Source of the DNA: Thermoanaerobaculia bacterium
GTDB taxonomy: Bacteria > Acidobacteriota > Thermoanaerobaculia > UBA5066
Assembly: GCA_022071945.1 (NCBI GenBank)
Contig: JAJVIN010000029.1
Location: forward strand, 126,390-190,389
Length of the DNA: 64,000 bases
Direction of reading: 5' to 3'
Below, one piece after another: positions 26,660 through 35,901 of this stretch (within the stretch, counting starts at the first letter, position 1; every line of letters starts with the position of its first letter). Made by a program: the position numbers and the translations under genes. The notes under the pieces are model-generated. The model did no database searches, was not told the DNA's origin, and worked only from the letters and a program-made list of their open reading frames with translations.

Positions 26660-27868
26660 TTACGCCGGGGCAGAGGACAGGGTTGTCATCGGTTTTGGTT
26701 TCTCCATCGAGGGCAAGATCATCTGCGCTTCCTGTCGCGCCCAGAGGTCCGCTTCAAATGCCTTGCCAAGGTGATCGATGGGCCGGACGTCGTGATGAGA
26801 CAAGACGCGCGCCGAGATCTCGACGACGGCGTTGTAGCTGATCCGGCGTTCCAGGAAGGCCTGGACGGCCACTTCATTGGCGGCGTTCAGAACAGCCGGC
26901 GCCGTCCCCCCGGCATTGAGCGCCGCGTAGGCCAGCCGCAGAGCGGGGTACCGCGCGTTGTCCATCGGCGAAAACTCCAGCTTCTGCAAAGCGGCCAGAT
27001 CGAGCCGGGGCATGGGAGTCGCGATCCTCTCCGGATAGGTGAGGGCATACAGGATCGGGAAGCGCATGTCGTTGGGCGACATCTGCGCGATCATCGATCC
27101 GTCCACGTACTCGACGATCGAGTGGACGATGGATTGCGGGTGCAAGACCACGTCGATCTGTCGCGCCGGCACGCCAAACAGCCAGTGCGCCTCGATCACT
27201 TCGAGCCCCTTGTTCATCATCGTGGCCGAATCGACGCTGATCTTCTGCCCCATCTTCCAGGTCGGATGCGCAAGGGCGTCCTCCACACGAATGGAAGAGA
27301 ACGTGTCGAGCGGCCGGTTCCTGAACGGCCCGCCCGAGGCGGTCAGGATGAGACGGTGGACCTCGCTCCGGGCTCCGCAACGAAGTGCCTGGTGAAGCGC
27401 GCAGTGCTCCGAGTCGACCGGGATGATCCGGGCCCCCGACCGTTGAGCCTCTCCCATCAAGAGCTCCCCCGCCACGACGAGGACCTCCTTGTTGGCCAAG
27501 GCCAGCGTCTTTCCACGCTTGACGGCCTCGTACGCGGGGGCCAGTCCCACCGACCCCACGATGCCGCCGAGGACGGTCGTGACCTCGGGCAGGATGACGG
27601 CCTCTACCAGGCCTTCGACCCCGAACCCCACCATCAGCCACGGGAACCGCCTCTTCAGGCTCTCCGCGTCGCGACGCGAAGCGACGCTGACGAGCTTCGG
27701 ATGAAATCTCTCGATCGCTTCGACCAGACGCTGAATGTTCGAACCGGCCGTCATCGAGATGATCCGGAATTTCTCCGGGAACATCTCCACCACCGAGAGC
27801 GCGGACTGGCCAATCGACCCCGTCGCGCCCAGAAGCGCGATGTTCTTGGGACTTCCCGCCATGTTCAT
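26660..27868 (-). CDS. dxr: 1-deoxy-D-xylulose-5-phosphate reductoisomerase
   Basis: Second step of the MEP isoprenoid pathway (DXP to MEP, NADPH-dependent). 402 residues: NADPH-binding GATGSIGQSALSVV, metal/substrate loop DSEHCALHQAL, flexible-loop region SGGPFRNRPLDTF, and VDSATMMNKGLEVIEAHWLF. The start ATG overlaps the cdsA stop (ATGA); a second in-frame ATG two codons later is also possible. It supplies isoprenoid units for the UppS product encoded upstream. Confidence 0.97.
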   Translation of the reverse strand: MNMAGSPKNIALLGATGSIGQSALSVVEMFPEKFRIISMTAGSNIQRLVEAIERFHPKLVSVASRRDAESLKRRFPWLMVGFGVEGLVEAVILPEVTTVLGGIVGSVGLAPAYEAVKRGKTLALANKEVLVVAGELLMGEAQRSGARIIPVDSEHCALHQALRCGARSEVHRLILTASGGPFRNRPLDTFSSIRVEDALAHPTWKMGQKISVDSATMMNKGLEVIEAHWLFGVPARQIDVVLHPQSIVHSIVEYVDGSMIAQMSPNDMRFPILYALTYPERIATPMPRLDLAALQKLEFSPMDNARYPALRLAYAALNAGGTAPAVLNAANEVAVQAFLERRISYNAVVEISARVLSHHDVRPIDHLGKAFEADLWARQEAQMILPSMEKPKPMTTLSSAPA

Positions 27869-28671
27869 CTCAGGAATTCTGAAGGAAGAACGAGGAACAT
27901 GGCAAAGGTGAAGGGCGCCGAATAAAGCAGGGAATCGAGGCGGTCCAGCATCCCTCCGTGCCCCGGGAGGAGGCCCCCGGAGTCCTTGATCCCGATCGAT
28001 CGCTTGAACGTCGACTCAACGAGGTCCCCGACAACCGCCACCACCGACAGGACGAGGCCAACAGGCAACGCCCAGAGGGCGTCGACCGGCCGGGACAGGG
28101 CCAAAGCGACCAGAGCCGCTCCAACCGTCCCCCCCGCGAGCTGCCCCCAGAATCCCTCCCAGCTCTTCTTCGGGCTCACCACCGGAGCGAGCTTTCGCTT
28201 TCCCCACTTCTTCCCCGTGTAGTAGGCGGCGGAGTCCCCCGCCCAGACCACGACGAGCAGGAGCACGACGGGCTTCCAGCTCTCGTATCGCAACGCCAGG
28301 ATCGAGGCGGCGCCCAGGCCCACATAAAGGGACGCGAAGGACGCACCGGCAGCCGATGGCAGCATGACCGCCTCGGGCGGCGACGAGAAGAGAACGATCG
28401 TCGGCATCAGAAGAACGGCCACGGCGGCGGAGACCACCCCGATGGTGAGGTTCTTGAAGTACGCGGAGGCCACGATGCCGAGAAAGACCAGGAGACCAGC
28501 TAGCCTGGAAACGCACCAGCCGGCGGTCTGCATCATCGAAAAGAACTCGAGGAGCGCAAGGCCGCCCGCGAGAGCCGCGAGGAGGGCCCACGCCCAGAGG
28601 GGCGCGGCCACCAGGATGGCTAGGACAGCCGGAATCAACACGGCCGCAGTCAGTTCTCGTTGATACTTCAC
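27865..28671 (-). CDS. cdsA: Phosphatidate cytidylyltransferase
   Basis: Makes CDP-diacylglycerol from phosphatidic acid and CTP in the inner membrane, the branch point of phospholipid synthesis. 268 residues, about seven to eight membrane helices, with the family signature near the C-terminus (STFKRSIGIKDSGGLLPGHG then GMLDRLDS). 27 bp after uppS and overlapping dxr by 4 bp. Confidence 0.96.
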   Translation of the reverse strand: MKYQRELTAAVLIPAVLAILVAAPLWAWALLAALAGGLALLEFFSMMQTAGWCVSRLAGLLVFLGIVASAYFKNLTIGVVSAAVAVLLMPTIVLFSSPPEAVMLPSAAGASFASLYVGLGAASILALRYESWKPVVLLLVVVWAGDSAAYYTGKKWGKRKLAPVVSPKKSWEGFWGQLAGGTVGAALVALALSRPVDALWALPVGLVLSVVAVVGDLVESTFKRSIGIKDSGGLLPGHGGMLDRLDSLLYSAPFTFAMFLVLPSEFLR

Positions 28672-28698
28672 GGTTTTGGGAGTCCCGTCCTCTCGCGC

Positions 28699-29538
28699 TT
28701 ATCTCGAGCCCACGGCCGACCGGACCGAGCCGGGCAGGTCGGCAGGCTCGACCGGGTCCGGCCCCTCGTCGAGCACCCCGCCGTACCGCCTCTCCCGTCT
28801 CTGGAATTCGGCGATGGCCTCGACGAGATCCCGTGCCCGGAAATCCGGCCACAGGACCGGCGTCACGTGGATCTCGGCGTACGCGATCTGCCAAAGCAGG
28901 AAATTCGAGACCCTCAGCTCACCGCTCGTGCGGATCAGGAGGTCGGGATCAGGAACGGCCGAGGTGTACAGCCGGGCGGCGATGGCGGCCTCGTCGACCT
29001 CGTCGAGCCTGAGCGCGCCCGAGCGGACCTCGGCGGCGAGCCTTCGCGCGGCATCGGCGATCTCGGCCCGTCCCGAGTAGTTAAGGGCCACGTTGAAGAG
29101 CATTCCGCGGCACTTGCCGGTTGCATCGATGGCTTCCTGAAGGGCTCGCTGCACGCTCGGATCGAGTCCACTCATCCTTCCGATGACCTGGAACCGGATG
29201 TCGTGCGAAAGAAGAGTCGCGAGCTCCTTCTTGAGGTACTCCTTCAGGAGCGCCATGAGGGTCATAACTTCCAGACGGGGCCGCTTCCAGTTCTCGACGG
29301 AAAAGGCGTAGAGCGTCAGGACCTCGAGCTCCAGCCTGGCGGCCGTCTCCACGGTCGATCTCACCGAGGCGATCCCGGCCCGGTGCCCCTCCACCCTCGG
29401 GAGGTGGCGCTTCTTGGCCCAGCGCCCGTTGCCGTCCATGATGATGGCGACGTGACGGGGCAGACGCGCCGGGTCCAGCGAGTCCAGGAGGGCCCGCTCC
29501 GGCGTGTCCGGTCTCGCGATCTCGTCCTTCTCTTTCAT
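28699..29538 (-). CDS. uppS: Isoprenyl transferase (undecaprenyl diphosphate synthase)
   Basis: Builds the C55 carrier for peptidoglycan and surface glycans by cis-condensation of IPP. 279 residues from the ATG at 29538, which overlaps the truA stop (ATGA). Motifs: IIMDGNGRWAKKRHLPRVEG (catalytic Asp), TLYAFSVENWKRP, and DLLIRTSGELRVSNFLLWQ with the AYAEI end. The frame is open far upstream, but that is out-of-frame truA sequence. No strong ribosome site, consistent with coupling to truA. Confidence 0.95.
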   Translation of the reverse strand: MKEKDEIARPDTPERALLDSLDPARLPRHVAIIMDGNGRWAKKRHLPRVEGHRAGIASVRSTVETAARLELEVLTLYAFSVENWKRPRLEVMTLMALLKEYLKKELATLLSHDIRFQVIGRMSGLDPSVQRALQEAIDATGKCRGMLFNVALNYSGRAEIADAARRLAAEVRSGALRLDEVDEAAIAARLYTSAVPDPDLLIRTSGELRVSNFLLWQIAYAEIHVTPVLWPDFRARDLVEAIAEFQRRERRYGGVLDEGPDPVEPADLPGSVRSAVGSR

Positions 29539-30326
29539 TCCGAAAGCCCGGGGAACTCGGAATTGTAGCGTGATCCCTCGGGGCCTTCCGGAGCCCCCGT
29601 CCACGGCCCATAGAAGACCTCTTCCAGGGTTAGTCCGCGCGCCTCGGCTGTCGGACCGGGCCGCCGCCAGACCTCCTCCGGCGCGATGAAGCGCCTCCCC
29701 ACGTCCCGCAAGGTGCCGGCCAGCCGCCTGACCATCCCTCGCAAGAAGCCGTCCGCTTCGGCGACGATCTCGATGACGGCCCCTGCCTCGAGAACATCGA
29801 GCCTCGTCAGCGTGCGCTCGAACGCCGTCGCCGCCCCGCCAGTCAGGGCAAACGGCCTGAAGTCGTGCGTGCCAGTGAGGAATCCCGCCGCCCGGTGCAT
29901 CAGCTCGACGTCGACGGGCTCGGGCAACAGCGCCTCGACGAGCCCCGAATGGGGTGGCAGGAACGAACCCCGGCGGTACCTGTAGCGATACCGTTTCCCC
30001 ACCGCGTCGAACCTCGCGTGCCAGGCAGGGGGCACGAGCGAGGCTGCGGTGACTCGGATGTCCTCGGGTAACCGGGTGTTGAGCCCCATCTGGACTCCCC
30101 TCGGCGGGATCACCGGGCTCCCCTCCGGAAGATCGAAGTGGGCAACCTGTCCCTCCGCGTGAACGCCCGTGTCCGTCCGGCCCGAGCCGTGAGGAACCGT
30201 CCCCGCCCGAAAGAGCGCCGAGAGCGCCCGAGCCACCTCTCCCTGTACCGTCGGCTTTTCGCCCGGCTGGATCTGCCAGCCCGCGAACCGGGTCCCCAGG
30301 TACGCGATGTCGAGCCGGTACCTCAC
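29535..30326 (-). CDS. truA: tRNA pseudouridine(38-40) synthase TruA
   Basis: Isomerises U38-U40 of the tRNA anticodon arm. 263 residues from a GTG start that overlaps the TGA stop of the upstream phosphatase gene (GTGA). Catalytic Asp in GSGRTDTGVHAEGQVAHF, with YLGTRFAGWQIQP at the N-terminus, KRYRYRYRRG and GFLRGMVRRLAGTL. A bacterial TruA is normally about 245-270 residues, so the start is right. Confidence 0.95.
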   Translation of the reverse strand: MRYRLDIAYLGTRFAGWQIQPGEKPTVQGEVARALSALFRAGTVPHGSGRTDTGVHAEGQVAHFDLPEGSPVIPPRGVQMGLNTRLPEDIRVTAASLVPPAWHARFDAVGKRYRYRYRRGSFLPPHSGLVEALLPEPVDVELMHRAAGFLTGTHDFRPFALTGGAATAFERTLTRLDVLEAGAVIEIVAEADGFLRGMVRRLAGTLRDVGRRFIAPEEVWRRPGPTAEARGLTLEEVFYGPWTGAPEGPEGSRYNSEFPGLSE

Positions 30327-32452
30327 GCCGCCGCATCCGGCGGGATCTTCGCGGTCCCCGCGCGAGCCGGATCCGCCACCGCGTTTTCTGGCAAGGGTGG
30401 GAGGATCTTCAGAACGACGAGCGTCCTGTCGTCGGCCGGCTCGTCGGCGAGAGTGAAGGCGCGCCACTCGGAGAGGATCGTCTGCTTGACCTCCTCTGCG
30501 TTCCTGCCGCCGCACTTTCCGAGGAGCGACTCCATCTTCTCGAATCCGAACACCTCCCCGGAAGGAGACTGGGCTTCCACGATGCCGTCGGAGATCAGGA
30601 CCCAGAGATCCCCGGTCGAGAGCGGAACTTCCACCGTCTTGAACATGGCGTTCAGCGCGACCCCGAGCGGTCTTGCGGGATTGGGAATCGAGGTCACCCG
30701 CCCTTCCGGATCGATCCGGTAGGGGTAGATGTGCCCGGCGTTGGTGTACTCGACGACCCGCCGGTCGAGCCGGAACCTCAGGTACGCGAGCGTCACGAAG
30801 GTCCGGGAATCCGTCGTCCTCCGGATCTCCTCGTCGAGGCTCTTCAACATCTCGATCGTTTCGGCCCCGCTTCTGGCCAGAGACGAGAGCGAGGCCTTGG
30901 CGGAGGCCATCACGATCCCGGTCGGGAGGCCGTGCCCCGACACGTCCGCGATGACGACCGCGAGGCACCTCTCCCCCTCCGCGATCAGGTGGTAGAAGTC
31001 CCCGCCTATGGCCGCCGCGGGACGGAAGTCGACCGCGATCTCGACACCCGGAAACGTGAAGCCAGGGGGCGGCAGGAGCCTTTTCTGAAGGTCCCGCGCG
31101 ACGGCGAGCTCGTGCTCGACCGCCTCCTGCCTCGCCTTCGACTCCACGCTCTCCTCGAGATGGGCCGCCATCTGATTGAAGCTCCCGATCAGGTTCGCGA
31201 GCTGATCCCGCCCCCCCAGCTTGAGCCTGAACGAGAAGTCCCCCTTCTCGATCGCGTCGAAGCCATGCGAGAGCCTCCGGGTCGCCCGGGCTATCCGGAA
31301 AACCAGGATGGCGGCGATGAGCGACGCAATGAAATAGACGCTGACGGTCAGGAGGGCAAGGACTTTCATCACCACCCAGACGATCCGCCCCGTCCGGCTG
31401 TCCTGATCGGCCCCCCCGTCCTCCAGCCACAAGACCGTGCTGAGCTCCTGCGCGACGGAAGACGCCACCGTGAGCAGCACCCGCCGGTCCGGGTCGAAGG
31501 CCGCCTTGTCCCAATCGAGAACGGGAACGTCCAGGAGAGCGAACCAGTGAATCCACTTCCCCCTCACCGGATCGCCGCCAGCGGGTTCCTTCTGCCGCTT
31601 CGATTCCGCCCGCGGGGTGGGAGTCGGCTTCGCCTTGCCCACCCGAACCCGGACCGGCTTCTTCTCTTCACCGGTCTCGATCAGGAGCCCAGCCCCGGAA
31701 GACTCTTGCGAGGCGCCGTCGGATTCCATTTGCGAGACAGAAGCGGGCGCCACCCACACATCGATCCCGGTCTTCTTCTCGACCCGGTCGAGAACCGCAT
31801 CGGACAGGGGGGAGAGGAGAAGGAGCGTCCCGGAAGGGACGGCCCCAGCCGCCGCAAAGAAAATCCGGTTCTCGCGAAAGACGAAGAACGAGGGCTGCCC
31901 TGTTTCGGCCAGGGCTTTCGCCAACGGCTCGGAAACCACGGCGGCTTCGCCCCACGCCCGCGAGCGTCCACCCGGCCGGATCAGGACGGCATCGATCCGC
32001 TCGCCCGAAAGGGTGGTCGCCTTCAGGAACGAATCGACGAGAACCTCCTGTTCTCCCTCGCCACTCCGGTCTCTCAACGCGAAGGAGATCTTGTCGGCCA
32101 GGATGCGCAGCTCTCTCCTCGGTTCCTGCAGCGACCGCGCCGAACGCGTGGCCGCCATCTGGCCACAGAGCGCCATCACCCCCGCATACAGAAACCCGAG
32201 GAAGAAGGGGATCGGCACCACCCCGATCAGGACGTACGAGATGAAGAGCCGCGATCCGACGCGCCAGAGGAGCCCGCGAAGAAGATGCCGGATGGCGCTG
32301 ACCGTGAACACGGGAGACGCCACGACGAGGAGCAAGACCGCGATGGCCTTGATGAACCCATCGCTCTGCGAAATGACCGCAAGGGCGATTCCCACGACGA
32401 AGAGAATCCCCGAGATCTTGAAAGTCCGGGAGAACTCGAAGCGCTTTCTCAT
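30323..32452 (-). CDS. Membrane PP2C-type (SpoIIE/RsbU) Ser/Thr phosphatase with HAMP domain
   Basis: 709 residues. Three N-terminal membrane helices (about 12-95), an extracytoplasmic sensor region about 100-360 with a KP-rich disordered stretch, another membrane helix about 365-390, a HAMP domain (ATRRLSHGFDAIEKGDFSFR), a short coiled linker (VEHELAVARDLQKRLLPP) and the PP2C domain with GGDFYHL, IADVSGHGLPTGIVMA, NAGHIYPYRI and ISDGIVEAQSPSGEVFG. The metal-binding aspartates are present. By family it dephosphorylates an anti-sigma-factor antagonist in a partner-switching pathway; no STAS or RsbW-like gene is in the window. Coupled to truA by overlap; 48 bp downstream of the CaiB-family gene. 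Confidence 0.92.
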   Translation of the reverse strand: MRKRFEFSRTFKISGILFVVGIALAVISQSDGFIKAIAVLLLVVASPVFTVSAIRHLLRGLLWRVGSRLFISYVLIGVVPIPFFLGFLYAGVMALCGQMAATRSARSLQEPRRELRILADKISFALRDRSGEGEQEVLVDSFLKATTLSGERIDAVLIRPGGRSRAWGEAAVVSEPLAKALAETGQPSFFVFRENRIFFAAAGAVPSGTLLLLSPLSDAVLDRVEKKTGIDVWVAPASVSQMESDGASQESSGAGLLIETGEEKKPVRVRVGKAKPTPTPRAESKRQKEPAGGDPVRGKWIHWFALLDVPVLDWDKAAFDPDRRVLLTVASSVAQELSTVLWLEDGGADQDSRTGRIVWVVMKVLALLTVSVYFIASLIAAILVFRIARATRRLSHGFDAIEKGDFSFRLKLGGRDQLANLIGSFNQMAAHLEESVESKARQEAVEHELAVARDLQKRLLPPPGFTFPGVEIAVDFRPAAAIGGDFYHLIAEGERCLAVVIADVSGHGLPTGIVMASAKASLSSLARSGAETIEMLKSLDEEIRRTTDSRTFVTLAYLRFRLDRRVVEYTNAGHIYPYRIDPEGRVTSIPNPARPLGVALNAMFKTVEVPLSTGDLWVLISDGIVEAQSPSGEVFGFEKMESLLGKCGGRNAEEVKQTILSEWRAFTLADEPADDRTLVVLKILPPLPENAVADPARAGTAKIPPDAAA

Positions 32453-32500
32453 GTGAGCTTTCCGGTCAGGATACGGCGGGCCGGGCGCAACTGTTCCGGC

Positions 32501-33646
32501 TCACCCCTCAGTCAGGCCGAATTCCGAAAGAACGGAGGCTTGATTCTCTCCGAGGGCAGGAGCCCGCGCCGGCGCGCGACGAAAAGGCGAAACAAAGCAA
32601 GCCGGTGCCTCGAGACGAGCTGCCCCCCCCGTCGGGACCTCCCTCAGTCGCCCGGTCTCGCGGAAGTACGGGGTGGTCAACACCTCCTCGAGGGATCGAA
32701 CAGGCGCGATCGGGAGCCCTTCCCGCTCTCCGAGCGCCACCCAGTGGCTCGCGGGCTCTTTCGACAGCTTCTCCTCGACGCGAAGGAAGGCGGGCTTCCC
32801 CGCCTCTCCCACCAGGAGTCCATCACCCGCCAGCTCCGGCAGGCCGAGGAGATCGACGAACCGGCTCCAGAACTTCGGCTCGAGCGCCCCGAGGGCGATC
32901 TCCGTGCCCTCCGCGCAGCGGTATCGCCGGTAACACGGACTCTCCCCCGCAAGAACCCGGGCCATGAACGGGGAACCCTTTGCCGAGGCCTCGGCGAGGT
33001 TCCAGGCCACGAACGGAAGGACAGACGCGGCCAGAGGCTGGTCGATGTGGAGTCCGCGGCCCGACTTCTGCCGGACGAGGAGGGCGCCGAGAATCGAGGA
33101 GACCGAGAGGAGGCCGGCCGCAACGTCCGCGAACTGGATGGGCGGTACCCCGCCGGGCGGTACCCCTTCGCTCCCGAGCTGACCGAGGAGCCCGGCCCCT
33201 GCCGTGAAATTCAGATCGTGGCCAACGTGGCGCGCCCAGGGCTCCGACGGGCCGTAGCTCGAGAGCGAGACCGTGATCAGACCGGGATTGACGGCACGGA
33301 GCTTCTCGAGGCCGAGGTTCCAGCCTTCCAGCGTGCCAGGCCGGAAACTCTCGACAAACACGTCCGCGTGCCTCGACAGCTTCAACACCGTTTCCTGGGA
33401 TGCCGGATCACGCAGGTCGAACGTGACCGACTCCACCCCGTGAAAGAACGTGTGGAACCCCACGCCCAAGCCATCGATGATCGGAGGGGTGGAGCGCATC
33501 GGGTCGCCACCTTCGGGATCCTCCACCTTGATCACCCGGGCGCCCAGATCGATCAGGCTCCGCACGAGGACCGCTCCCGGAAGCATGCGGGACACATCCA
33601 CCACGAGCGTCCCCGAAAGCGGCAGCGTCGAGGGGTCCACGCTCAC
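32501..33646 (-). CDS. CaiB/BaiF-family enzyme, AMACR (alpha-methylacyl-CoA racemase)-like
   Basis: 381 residues of the class III CoA-transferase fold. The segment RHVGHDLNFTAGAG has the histidine, and FADVAAG the aspartate, that match the His/Asp pair of alpha-methylacyl-CoA racemase. The family's usual GYD-type CoA-transferase motif is not seen, so a racemase or AMACR-like reaction is more likely than CoA transfer. Start ATG overlaps the acyl-CoA dehydrogenase stop (ATGA). Together they suggest branched-chain or methyl-branched acyl-CoA breakdown (inference). Confidence 0.85.
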   Translation of the reverse strand: MSVDPSTLPLSGTLVVDVSRMLPGAVLVRSLIDLGARVIKVEDPEGGDPMRSTPPIIDGLGVGFHTFFHGVESVTFDLRDPASQETVLKLSRHADVFVESFRPGTLEGWNLGLEKLRAVNPGLITVSLSSYGPSEPWARHVGHDLNFTAGAGLLGQLGSEGVPPGGVPPIQFADVAAGLLSVSSILGALLVRQKSGRGLHIDQPLAASVLPFVAWNLAEASAKGSPFMARVLAGESPCYRRYRCAEGTEIALGALEPKFWSRFVDLLGLPELAGDGLLVGEAGKPAFLRVEEKLSKEPASHWVALGEREGLPIAPVRSLEEVLTTPYFRETGRLREVPTGGAARLEAPACFVSPFRRAPARAPALGENQASVLSEFGLTEG

Positions 33647-35208
33647 CCCCCGATCCGCCTGAAGGCTTTCAGAAACCTCATCATCTCGTTCAGATTCGAC
33701 ACGGTGACCTTCCCTTCGAAGAACGCCGATTCCGCCCTGACGCGGCCCGTCTCGATCCCGAGATAGGTCTCCTCATCGGTGGAAACGACACAGGTCGGCT
33801 TCCCTTCCAGCCCCTCCGAGACGGCACAGCTCCCGTTCTCCACGACGACCGTCCACTTCGATCCGGAACGAAAGTCGAAATGGACCCGGGCGGACCACCC
33901 CTCCACCTTCTCGGGACGGAGGCGGGCTGGGATCGTGGCGAAAAGCTCCGCGATCGTGGCTGGGACCGTCACGGCGCCTTCGGCGGCGCGAGCGCGTCTC
34001 TGCTGCGAGACCGGAGCCTCGCCCGCATCGGAGGCCGGCTCCTCGGACGGGACCGAGAATGCGAGCCCGTCGATGTCGGTCTTCGCGATGATCTCGCGCA
34101 TGATCTCGCTCGTTCCCGCGACGATGGTGGAAACCCGGGCATCTCGGTAGAAGCGAGCCATCGGGTATTCCTCGGAGTATCCGAACCCACCGTAGAACTG
34201 CAAGCACTCGTCGACGATCCGCTTGTTCAACTCGGTCGCCAGGAGCTTCGACATCGACGACTCGCGAACCGCGGGCTGCCCCTCCGAAACGAGCCAGGCG
34301 GTGTGGTAGACGAGCTGGCGGGCCGCCGCAAGCTCGGTTGCCAGATCCGCGAGCCGGTGGCGCAGCGCCTGAAACGCGCTGAGGGGCTTGCCGAACGCCT
34401 TCCGGCTCGCCATGTAGCCGAGCGTTTCCTCCAGGGCGACGGCGGAGCCCCCTATCGCGATGGCCGCGCTGACGAGCCGCTCGAGGGCGAACGTCTCCAT
34501 CAAGTAGTAGAAGCCCCGGTTCTCGCCTCCGATGAGGTTCGAGATCGGGACCTTGAGGTCCTCGAAATGGAGCTCTCCCGTGTCCGAGGAATGCCACCCC
34601 ATCTTCCGGAGCTTGTTGGTCCTGATGCCAGGGGAAGAGGCGTCCGCGGCGATCAGACTGATGCCGCCCGCGCCCGCATCCGGAGCGGTCTTGGCGGCAA
34701 TGACGTAGAAGTCGCCGTGGACCCCGTTGGTGATCCAGGTCTTCGCGCCGTTGATCACCCAGCTCTCCCCTTCCCGGACGGCCGTCGTTCGAATGGCGGC
34801 GACGTCCGAGCCCGTGTCGGGCTCGGTGATGCAGATCGCCCCGACCTTGTCCCCCGTGATCGAGGGCTTGAGGAACTGGTCCTTCAGCGCGGCCGAGCCC
34901 CGCTTGTGGAGAGCCCCCGTCGCGATGAACTGCTGCACGCCGACCGCGGCACAGAAGCCCCCCATCCTGGAGCGCGGCAGTTCCTCCAGGAATGCCAGGG
35001 CGTAGAAAATGTCGGCTCCGCCCCCTCCAAGTTCTTCGGGAAAGAGGATCCCGAGGAGACCTTCCTCGCCCAGCCGCTTCCAGGCCGAACGCGGAATCCG
35101 CTGATTTCGCTCCCACTCATCGGCGTTGGGGGCGATCTCGGTCTCGACGAATTTCCGCACCTGCTGCCGGAACATCTCGTGCTGCTCGGAGAAATAGATC
35201 GATCGCAT
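33643..35208 (-). CDS. Acyl-CoA dehydrogenase fused to a C-terminal SCP2 sterol-carrier domain
   Basis: 521 residues. Residues about 1-385 are a full acyl-CoA dehydrogenase: AICITEPDTGSDVAAI, INGAKTWITNG, ERLVSAAIAIGG, YGGFGYSEEYPMARFYRDAR. At the MCAD catalytic-base position the sequence is VAGTSEIM (no Glu), whereas ALERLV supplies a glutamate at the isovaleryl/long-chain-ACAD position, so branched or long acyl chains are favoured. Residues about 415-521 form an SCP2-like lipid-binding domain (VHFDFRSGSKWTVVVENG, FFEGKVTVSNLNEMMRF). The fusion may tether hydrophobic acyl-CoA at the active site (inference). A ribosome site AGGGG precedes the ATG. Confidence 0.93.
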   Translation of the reverse strand: MRSIYFSEQHEMFRQQVRKFVETEIAPNADEWERNQRIPRSAWKRLGEEGLLGILFPEELGGGGADIFYALAFLEELPRSRMGGFCAAVGVQQFIATGALHKRGSAALKDQFLKPSITGDKVGAICITEPDTGSDVAAIRTTAVREGESWVINGAKTWITNGVHGDFYVIAAKTAPDAGAGGISLIAADASSPGIRTNKLRKMGWHSSDTGELHFEDLKVPISNLIGGENRGFYYLMETFALERLVSAAIAIGGSAVALEETLGYMASRKAFGKPLSAFQALRHRLADLATELAAARQLVYHTAWLVSEGQPAVRESSMSKLLATELNKRIVDECLQFYGGFGYSEEYPMARFYRDARVSTIVAGTSEIMREIIAKTDIDGLAFSVPSEEPASDAGEAPVSQQRRARAAEGAVTVPATIAELFATIPARLRPEKVEGWSARVHFDFRSGSKWTVVVENGSCAVSEGLEGKPTCVVSTDEETYLGIETGRVRAESAFFEGKVTVSNLNEMMRFLKAFRRIGG

Positions 35209-35277
35209 GGCCCCTGGAGATTAGGCCCGCGCGCCGCCGATGGGAAGGACTCGCCGGGGCGTCCGAACCCGGTCTGC

Positions 35278-35342
35278 GGGCGACCGGCTCCGGGCGATCG
35301 GCCCCGGCGACCGGCTCCGGGCGACCGGCCCCGGGCGACCGG
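35278..35342. repeat. GC-rich 14-bp tandem repeat
   Basis: Almost five copies of a 14-bp unit (GGGCGACCGGCTCC and variants, CTCC/CCCC alternating, one copy 13 bp) in the region between the acyl-CoA dehydrogenase start and the small membrane-protein gene. Probably replication slippage; it could also affect transcription of the divergent genes. Confidence 0.75.
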
Positions 35343-35466
35343 CATAATCTCGCCTGACGATCGAGCGGAGCCCCGGCGTACCGGGTGTCAGACTTCGTGC
35401 ATCCCGTCGCCTGGCTCATGGACACTCCGGACTTCCCATCGAAAGTCGCACCGCGGGAGGGCTGTC

Positions 35467-35901
35467 ATGGAAAAACAGGGCAACTCAGAGATCACGAACT
35501 TCTTGCTCATCGCGGCGGGCGCCCTCGCGGCTGTCTCCTGTCTCTTCTCGCTCTTTTCCATCATCAGCAACCTGGCGCTTCTGCAGCGTTTCGGTTCCGG
35601 CCCCATCGTCGAGAACCTCCTCCGGTCGGTCCCGTGGATCCTCCTCTGGGTCGCCCTCGCCGTGGCGGGATTCATCCGGTGGCGACCCACGTTGCCGATC
35701 GTCGCCCTGCTCTCCCCGATGTTCCTGATCTTCGCTGTTCGTCCCTTCTTCTACCGCTCCGTCTTCCACAACCGGACCCTCGTGATCACCCTCCTGGCAG
35801 GCGCTGTCCTCAAGCTCGCCCTCGCAAGTGTCGGGATCTACGGGACGTTCCTGTGGTGGAAAGAGACCCGCGCCAAGACCGAGCCGGGAAACCCCGGGTA
35901 G
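35467..35901 (+). CDS. Small four-helix membrane protein of unknown function
   Basis: 144 residues from the ATG at 35467, with a GGGAGGG ribosome site. About four membrane helices: FLLIAAGALAAVSCLFSLFS, an aliphatic helix around VPWILLWVALAVAGFI, LPIVALLSPMFLIFAV, and TLVITLLAGAVLKLALASVG. Short charged ends, no catalytic motif. I do not recognise a family. Divergent from the acyl-CoA dehydrogenase; the open frame upstream is a shadow of that gene. Confidence 0.75.
   Translation: MEKQGNSEITNFLLIAAGALAAVSCLFSLFSIISNLALLQRFGSGPIVENLLRSVPWILLWVALAVAGFIRWRPTLPIVALLSPMFLIFAVRPFFYRSVFHNRTLVITLLAGAVLKLALASVGIYGTFLWWKETRAKTEPGNPG

Noticed and set aside
30731-33766. Plus-strand open frame of about 1,000 codons
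   Set aside because: Lies across the PP2C phosphatase and the CaiB-family gene, both with clear catalytic motifs; the frame has no recognisable protein character.
35278-35342. Possible CRISPR-like array
   Set aside because: Repeats are 14 bp, directly abutting with no spacers, and no cas genes are near.
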